From an uncultured Chryseobacterium sp. (GTDB lineage: Bacteria; Bacteroidota; Bacteroidia; Flavobacteriales; Weeksellaceae): 64,000 nucleotides of DNA. Positions 59,321 to 64,000 of the stretch are shown piece by piece. Every line of letters starts with the position of its first letter. The stretch's first letter is position 1. Below the pieces are notes generated by a model that was not told where the DNA came from, did no database searches, and saw only the letters and a program-made list of their open reading frames with translations. A program made the translations under genes and the position numbers. The stretch is from positions 1-64,000 of the forward strand of contig CAJYXJ010000074.1 in assembly GCA_913778085.1 (NCBI GenBank). Direction: 5' to 3'.

Positions 59321-59328
59321 TATATTTG
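59321..59328 (+). promoter_or_regulatory. -7 promoter box for the DUF2339 gene
   Basis: TATATTTG, 18 bases before the ATG at 59347. No clear -33 TTG. Confidence 0.5.
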
Positions 59329-59346
59329 ATAAACCAATGATTCAAA

Positions 59347-61533
59347 ATGGCATATGCAATCATCTTTATCACTGTCGTAGTAATCTGTATTTTTAACAAT
59401 TACCATCAAAGGCTCAGGAAACTAGAACGGGAGGTTGAGGAGCTGAAACAGAAACTGGAAGGAGAAGGTTTTAATCAGTATCCTGCTGTGGGAAAGCCTG
59501 TACCGTCTCAGCCCCTTATTCCAGCATTTTCGGTATCAGAATCTGTTAACACCGAAGTTTCCGGTAAAAAAGAGAAAGACTGGCTGATCCCTGTGTTTGA
59601 GTTTTTAAAACAGAATGCTTTAACCATTACCGGTATTTTTACACTGGTGCTCGGCATCGGGTATTTTGTAAAATATGCCATCGACAAAAACTGGATTGGG
59701 GAAACCACAAGGGTAGGAATAGGGTTTCTGGCAGGTGTGGTTATTATGGGAACCGGGCATTTCCTGAGGAAAAACTATGCTGCTTTTGCATCGATCATTA
59801 CCGGTGGAGGGATTGCCGTCCTGTATTTTACGATTACCATCGCCTTCCGGGAGTATCAACTGTTTTCCCAGGGAGCGGCCTTCACGGTAACCTGTTCTAT
59901 TACCCTGCTCTGTATTTTGCTATCATATTATTATAGGAGTGAAATTCTGAATATTTTTTCATTATTCGGAGGATTCCTTGCTCCTTTAATGATCAGTTCC
60001 GGGGAAAGCAACTATCTTTTTCTGTTTACCTATCTCACGGTCTTAAATACCGGAATGCTTGCCATAGTATTTCTTAAAAGCTGGAAGAGCGCAGGCTGGA
60101 TCTCTTTTATTTTTACCGCAATTTATCTCGCCTCCTGGACGGCAGAAAAAACGGAAATACTAAGTGTATATTTTTATATCATTACTTACATCATTTTCTA
60201 TCTTTTTGCCCTGCAGAATTATTTTAAGAGAAACCTCCTGCTTTCTTACGATATTCTAATGCTTGTGCTCATTAACTTTACCAGCATCACCGGTTTGGTG
60301 TATATTTTTGAGAAGCTGCAGTACGAACCGGTGATTGTTTTTCCTCTTGTCTTTGCGCTGGTTAACCTCTACATTCTGTACAGGGAATCTTCAGAACGGA
60401 AATTCGGGACAAATTATTCGGTTTTCGTAGGAATTACGGTAAGCCTTTTTACGGCTGCCGTTGCTTTACAGTTCAAAACACATTTAATCACAAGTGTCTG
60501 GGCAATCGAAGCGACCCTGCTGCTGTTTATCTGGAAAAAGACAAACCTCAATATTTTCAGAATATGCTTTTATGTTCTTTTCCCTTTGGCAATTATCGCT
60601 CAGATTGTTACATGGACAGAATATATTGAAGCGACAGATCTTCCCGTTATTTTCAATCCGGTATTCCTGACCAGCATTGTAACGGTAACCTCTGCTTTTG
60701 TGAATTTAATCCTGCTGAGAAAACTCTCGGATTTTACGGATGAGCACAGCAATTTCTTCGAAAATGTATTTACGGTAGTAAGTTACGGTGTTATTTATGT
60801 GGCCCTTTTGCTGGAGATCGTATACCATATTTCAGAACAGCCGTTGATCATTACTTTCAGTACGGCAATGCTGTACAGCCTGTCTTTTATTTTCATTATT
60901 TTATTATTCAGAAAAAAACTTGAAATCAATAAAATCCTGAAAGCGGTGCTGCTGTATGTTTTTTTTGCCCTGATTATTTTCAACACCCTGATTTCCGGTT
61001 CGGGGATCGTTACACAATATCTTTTACATAAAGTCCCATTTGCTTTTTATGCAGCCTATCTTTTATACTGGATTCCTTTTATAACTATTCTGAACGGTAT
61101 TCTGCCGAGATCGTATTTCTTAAAAATAAAATTTTCCCATTGGTGGGTTTCCCTTGCCGTCATCACAGCCGTAAGCGGAGAACTGTATAATATATATATC
61201 CTGTCCAATGCCGATGCTATTTCAGAGATTGCTCCGCTAACGAAGCATTTCAGCCTGCTGTACCTTCCGATCATCTGGGCGGTTCTTGCCAGCCTGTTCC
61301 TTTATAAAGGACTGAAAAGTGATGTGGCAGAATATAATAAAATAGGTTTCGCCCTGATCGCAGTAATGGTATTTAAGCTTTATGCCTATGATGTCTGGAA
61401 GATGGACAATGTATCAAGGATCGTTGCTTTTATTATTCTGGGAATCATTCTTTTGCTGAGCTCATTTCTATTTCAGCGGTTAAAAAAGATTATTCGGAAT
61501 ATGGTGGAACGAAAAGAAGAAAATACCGATTAG
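59347..61533 (+). CDS. DUF2339 multi-pass membrane protein
   Basis: A 728-residue protein with roughly 20 hydrophobic helices from about residue 95 onward. The N-terminus has one helix (about 3-17), a coiled-coil segment (NYHQRLRKLEREVEELKQKLE) and a proline-rich linker. DUF2339 features are the GIGYFVKYAIDKNWIGETTRVGIGFLAG stretch (about 101-128), the poly-helix core, and GGGIAVLYFTITIAFREYQLF. The biochemical role is unknown; members are conserved in Bacteroidetes and proteobacteria and resemble large membrane assemblies. The gene follows a terminator and has its own -7 box. Confidence 0.9.
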   Translation: MAYAIIFITVVVICIFNNYHQRLRKLEREVEELKQKLEGEGFNQYPAVGKPVPSQPLIPAFSVSESVNTEVSGKKEKDWLIPVFEFLKQNALTITGIFTLVLGIGYFVKYAIDKNWIGETTRVGIGFLAGVVIMGTGHFLRKNYAAFASIITGGGIAVLYFTITIAFREYQLFSQGAAFTVTCSITLLCILLSYYYRSEILNIFSLFGGFLAPLMISSGESNYLFLFTYLTVLNTGMLAIVFLKSWKSAGWISFIFTAIYLASWTAEKTEILSVYFYIITYIIFYLFALQNYFKRNLLLSYDILMLVLINFTSITGLVYIFEKLQYEPVIVFPLVFALVNLYILYRESSERKFGTNYSVFVGITVSLFTAAVALQFKTHLITSVWAIEATLLLFIWKKTNLNIFRICFYVLFPLAIIAQIVTWTEYIEATDLPVIFNPVFLTSIVTVTSAFVNLILLRKLSDFTDEHSNFFENVFTVVSYGVIYVALLLEIVYHISEQPLIITFSTAMLYSLSFIFIILLFRKKLEINKILKAVLLYVFFALIIFNTLISGSGIVTQYLLHKVPFAFYAAYLLYWIPFITILNGILPRSYFLKIKFSHWWVSLAVITAVSGELYNIYILSNADAISEIAPLTKHFSLLYLPIIWAVLASLFLYKGLKSDVAEYNKIGFALIAVMVFKLYAYDVWKMDNVSRIVAFIILGIILLLSSFLFQRLKKIIRNMVERKEENTD

Positions 61534-61654
61534 AAGAATGTCATAAATTAAATTATTTTCAGGTTATCCTTATATTATTATAAAATTTTATTTACATTTT
61601 ATAAAAAATAACTATATTTATCACGTTTTTAATCGTTACCTATTCCTAAACATT

Positions 61655-62092
61655 ATGAAAAAATTATTCTACTCTTTTTTACTATTGTCTTCGGCAACAC
61701 TGTTTGCCCAAAAGAATGCATCTACACGATTTGCAGTGGCCAATGATATTGTTGGAACAGTAGATATGTTCAGCACAAATCTTAAAGGATATGTACAAAG
61801 CTCACATACATTCAAATCTGTAGCAGAGCTTCCGCAAAATCTGAAAAAGTTCGGTCCTATTGCAGACAAGGGGCTGGTGGAATATAAACTGAAAGCCGGA
61901 TTGGGTACTCTGGACAGACTGGCTCTTTCTGATCTTAACGCCCAATACAACCTGGCAAAAAGTACCCCGGTCTTAATCGACGGATATGAATTCGCCAATA
62001 CCGATACATTGGTCTATGGAGATCTGCTGAGAGATGTAAAGGTGATTGACTATAACGGAAGCAAAGTAGTTTCCGTAACGACAAAAAAATAA
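61655..62092 (+). CDS. Hypothetical secreted protein
   Basis: A 145-residue protein with signal peptide (1-18, ending LFAQ). The mature sequence is a mix of helices and strands (VAELPQNLKKFGPIADKGLVEYKLKAGLGTLDRLALSDLNAQY, then DTLVYGDLLRDVKVIDYNGSKVVSV). I do not recognise its family. It is probably exported to the periplasm or beyond. It ends at a bidirectional terminator shared with rarA. Confidence 0.7.
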   Translation: MKKLFYSFLLLSSATLFAQKNASTRFAVANDIVGTVDMFSTNLKGYVQSSHTFKSVAELPQNLKKFGPIADKGLVEYKLKAGLGTLDRLALSDLNAQYNLAKSTPVLIDGYEFANTDTLVYGDLLRDVKVIDYNGSKVVSVTTKK

Positions 62093-62111
62093 GTCCTCAG
62101 ATTATATACAT

Positions 62112-62139
62112 AAAAGGATACTCAGTCGAGTATCCTTTT
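62112..62139. terminator. Bidirectional terminator
   Basis: AAAAGGATACTC (62112-62123) and GAGTATCCTTTT (62128-62139), a perfect 12-base stem with a four-base loop, between the convergent secreted-protein gene and rarA. Confidence 0.92.
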
Positions 62140-62142
62140 TAA

Positions 62143-63420
62143 TTAATATTTATCATTCCATTTTTTCCTGAGCTCTTCGTTGATCTTCTTTTCGGTAGCG
62201 TTATTACCGGGCTCATAAAGTTTTGCATCTTTGATCTCCACAGGCAGAAAATCCTGGTCTATAAAATTACCTTCATAAGAATGTGCATATTTGTATTCCT
62301 TTCCGTAATCCAGGTCTTTCATCAGCTTGGTGGGTGCATTTCTAAGGTGTAGCGGTACCGGAAGGTTCCCCGTTTTCTTTACCAGTGCCAATGCGTCATT
62401 GATGGCCATATACGTAGAGTTGCTTTTCGGGGAAACGGCCAGATACACTGCTGTTTCACTGAGGATAATTCTTGCTTCCGGATTACCGATCACATTAATG
62501 GCCTGAAAACAGCTGTTCGCAATAACCAGCGCATTCGGATTGGCCAGTCCGATGTCTTCCGAAGCAAGGATCAGCATTCTTCTGGCAATAAATTTAATAT
62601 CCTCACCACCGGCCAGCATGCGTGCAAGCCAATAGACTGCTCCGTTAGGATCACTTCCGCGCATCGATTTGATGAAAGCCGAAATAATATCATAATGCTG
62701 CTCGCCATTCTTATCATAAAGTGCCATGGTTTCCTGGAGGACTTCAAGAACATCCTCATTCCTGATTTCAGTCTTTCCTGAATTTTTAAACTGATTCAGC
62801 ACCAGCTCCACTGAATTGATCAGCTTCCGGGCATCACCTCCGGAATACTGGATAAATGCTTCCTTTTCAGCAATCCTGAAAGCCGTGTTCTCATCCTGAT
62901 TGTATCTTTCCGAAGCGATGGCGATCAGCTCTTCCAGCTTTTCATACGTCAGTGCTTTCAAAATATATACCTGACTTCTGGAAAGCAATGCGGAAACCAC
63001 CTCAAAGCTCGGATTTTCGGTCGTGGCCCCGATCAGGACGATCCAGCCTTTTTCAACTGCATGAAGCAGCGAATCCTGTTGGGACTTATTGAACCGGTGA
63101 ATTTCGTCGATAAACAGTATCGGCGATTTTCCGGAGAAGAGATTCTGCTTTTTTGCATCTTCAATAACGTCACGGACATCTTTTACCCCTGAAGAAACGG
63201 CGGAAAGCTTATAAAACTTCCGTCCTGAATTTTCAGAGATAATTTCAGCCAGCGTGGTTTTCCCCGTACCCGGAGGTCCCCAGAAAATCAGGGAGTTCAG
63301 CGAATTGTTCTGCATCATTTTCCTGATCGTTCCTTTTTCGCCTGTCAGATGCTCCTGTCCCAGCACGTCGTCCAGGGTTTTCGGTCTCAGCTTTTCAGCT
63401 AATGGAATATTCTGATTCAA
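62143..63420 (-). CDS. rarA: Replication-associated recombination protein A (RarA/MgsA ATPase)
   Basis: A 425-residue AAA+ ATPase from a TTG at 63420, where the family N-terminus NQNIPLAEKLRPKTLDDVLGQEHL starts; in-frame ATGs upstream (63459, 63480) would add non-family residues. Walker A is GPPGTGKTTLAEI (about 49-61), Walker B ILFIDEIHRFNKSQQDSLLHAVEKG, and sensor 1 GATTENPSFEV. The C-terminal tetramerization domain has SAFIKSMRGSDPNGAVYWLARMLAGGED. RarA acts at stalled replication forks and on single-strand ends, with ssDNA-binding protein. It is divergent from yidD. Confidence 0.93.
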   Translation of the reverse strand: MNQNIPLAEKLRPKTLDDVLGQEHLTGEKGTIRKMMQNNSLNSLIFWGPPGTGKTTLAEIISENSGRKFYKLSAVSSGVKDVRDVIEDAKKQNLFSGKSPILFIDEIHRFNKSQQDSLLHAVEKGWIVLIGATTENPSFEVVSALLSRSQVYILKALTYEKLEELIAIASERYNQDENTAFRIAEKEAFIQYSGGDARKLINSVELVLNQFKNSGKTEIRNEDVLEVLQETMALYDKNGEQHYDIISAFIKSMRGSDPNGAVYWLARMLAGGEDIKFIARRMLILASEDIGLANPNALVIANSCFQAINVIGNPEARIILSETAVYLAVSPKSNSTYMAINDALALVKKTGNLPVPLHLRNAPTKLMKDLDYGKEYKYAHSYEGNFIDQDFLPVEIKDAKLYEPGNNATEKKINEELRKKWNDKY

Positions 63421-63481
63421 AATTTTAAGATTTAAAGTATAATAAATTAATAGAGACATCCAAAACGGCAAAGGTCTCACG

Positions 63482-63535
63482 GATTTATCCTGTGAGATCG
63501 CAAATCGACAAACGCCGGAATTTATCCGGTGAACA
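63482..63535. repeat. Two short palindromes in the rarA-yidD spacer
   Basis: TCTCACGGATTTATCCTGTGAGA is a near-perfect dyad (about 63474-63496), and GCCGGAATTTATCCGGTG forms another around 63513-63530. They are of the same short-palindrome kind as at 12268. Confidence 0.5.
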
Positions 63536-63592
63536 GACCTTTACCGACCTGAAACTTCAAACAAATTTAAACTAATTTTCAATTTTTTACCC

Positions 63593-63600
63593 TATTTTTG
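63593..63600 (+). promoter_or_regulatory. -7 promoter box abutting yidD
   Basis: TATTTTTG, seven bases before the TTG start at 63608. A leaderless message would result if it is used. Confidence 0.5.
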
Positions 63601-63607
63601 CATTGTT

Positions 63608-63850
63608 TTGAAACTTACATTCAATAAAATCATCACTTTTCCTTTGGTAATCTTTATCCGGTTTTACCAATGGTTTATCTCGCCGCTGCTTCCCAAAAAC
63701 TGCCGTTACGAGCCGACGTGTTCGCATTATATGATAGACGCACTGCAGGTTCACGGTATTTTCAAAGGATTCTGGCTGGGTGTAAAAAGAATTTCGGGAT
63801 GCCACCCGTGGGGCGGAAGCGGATATGACCCCGTGCCGCCGAAAAAGTAA
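63608..63850 (+). CDS. yidD: Membrane protein insertion efficiency factor YidD
   Basis: An 80-residue protein from a TTG start. The start is supported by the family-type N-terminus [29 protein letters not shown]. The signature [19 protein letters not shown] (about 36-54) and the C-terminal [14 protein letters not shown] are diagnostic of YidD (DUF37). It helps YidC insert membrane proteins at the inner face of the inner membrane. It is followed within 34 bases by another secreted-protein gene on the same strand, so the two may be co-transcribed. Confidence 0.95.
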   Translation: MKLTFNKIITFPLVIFIRFYQWFISPLLPKNCRYEPTCSHYMIDALQVHGIFKGFWLGVKRISGCHPWGGSGYDPVPPKK

Positions 63851-63883
63851 CATTTAAATAAACAAACTATTAAAAAAATAGCA

Positions 63884-64000
63884 ATGAGTAATATTTTTTT
63901 CAGAATGTATCTCGTCATTTTTGCGCTGATTACCCAATGTCTTTTTGCGCAGAACTATCCGGAAGGCCTGTCCGACGGAACATTACACATTAATTCCGCG
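63884..64000 (+). CDS. N-terminal part of an unidentified secreted protein (partial)
   Basis: The ATG at 63884 opens 39 codons running off the window end. Residues 1-22 form a signal peptide (helix MYLVIFALITQCLFAQ, cleavage after LFAQ). The mature start is NYPEGLSDGTLHINSA. No domain can be named from so little sequence. It lies 33 bases after yidD. Confidence 0.6.
   Translation, partial: MSNIFFRMYLVIFALITQCLFAQNYPEGLSDGTLHINSA

Noticed and set aside
63421-63480. rarA start at ATG 63480 or 63459
   Set aside because: The extra residues (LLIYYTLNL-type) are hydrophobic and unlike the family; the family N-terminus starts with NQNIPLAEKLRPKTLDD, at the TTG at 63420.

Overview
The window looks like chromosomal DNA of a Flavobacteriia member, most likely Chryseobacterium or a close relative in Weeksellaceae. 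This is inferred from gene content and style, not from a search: AT-rich intergenic DNA, TAnnTTTG-type -7 promoter boxes, starts without obvious Shine-Dalgarno sequences, a SusC/SusD starch locus, many small lipoproteins, and families common in these bacteria (DUF4349, DUF2339, GH97, bacteriocin-like GG-leader peptides). No rRNA, tRNA, IS transposase, prophage or CRISPR array was found.

Layout. 1-6300: partial gene end, small membrane/secreted proteins and lipoproteins, a YqhD-like alcohol dehydrogenase, and an SGNH hydrolase flanked by two related lipoproteins. 6300-13750: DEAD-box helicase with a DEFD box, AarF/ABC1 kinase-like protein, GG-leader cysteine-rich peptide, GNAT-nitrilase fusion, ParB-like protein and MgtC. 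14190-21030: purine genes on the minus strand in transcription order purM, purN, purH, purD, guaA. A promoter, 24-codon ORF and terminator sit just upstream of purM. 21028-25547: FMN reductase, pirin, MFS transporter and GMC oxidoreductase.

26228-38093 is a starch/maltodextrin utilization locus transcribed leftward: susC, susD, susE-like, GH97, GH13, an NTF2-like protein and an inner-membrane sugar transporter. Outer-membrane capture and import, periplasmic hydrolysis and inner-membrane uptake are all represented; no dedicated regulator is adjacent. 38428-40464 is metG, divergent from susC. 41048-47641 holds a methyltransferase, a P-loop kinase-like protein, and a tripartite efflux operon (tolC-hlyD-MFS) behind an AraC regulator. 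47703-53370 holds Mpo1-like, DUF2891, DUF4349, a membrane AraC regulator and a secreted repeat protein. 53773-64000 holds an RsmI-like methyltransferase, LMW phosphatase, dnaA, thioesterase, prephenate dehydratase, a C1q-like secreted protein, DUF2339, rarA, yidD and a partial secreted protein.

The most striking non-coding aspect is the density of dispersed intergenic repeats: a ~30-bp GGCTGGAAG-type unit (12 copies), a ~93-bp structured element (2 copies), tandem arrays with 113-145-bp periods, and several kinds of short palindrome. All lie outside genes.
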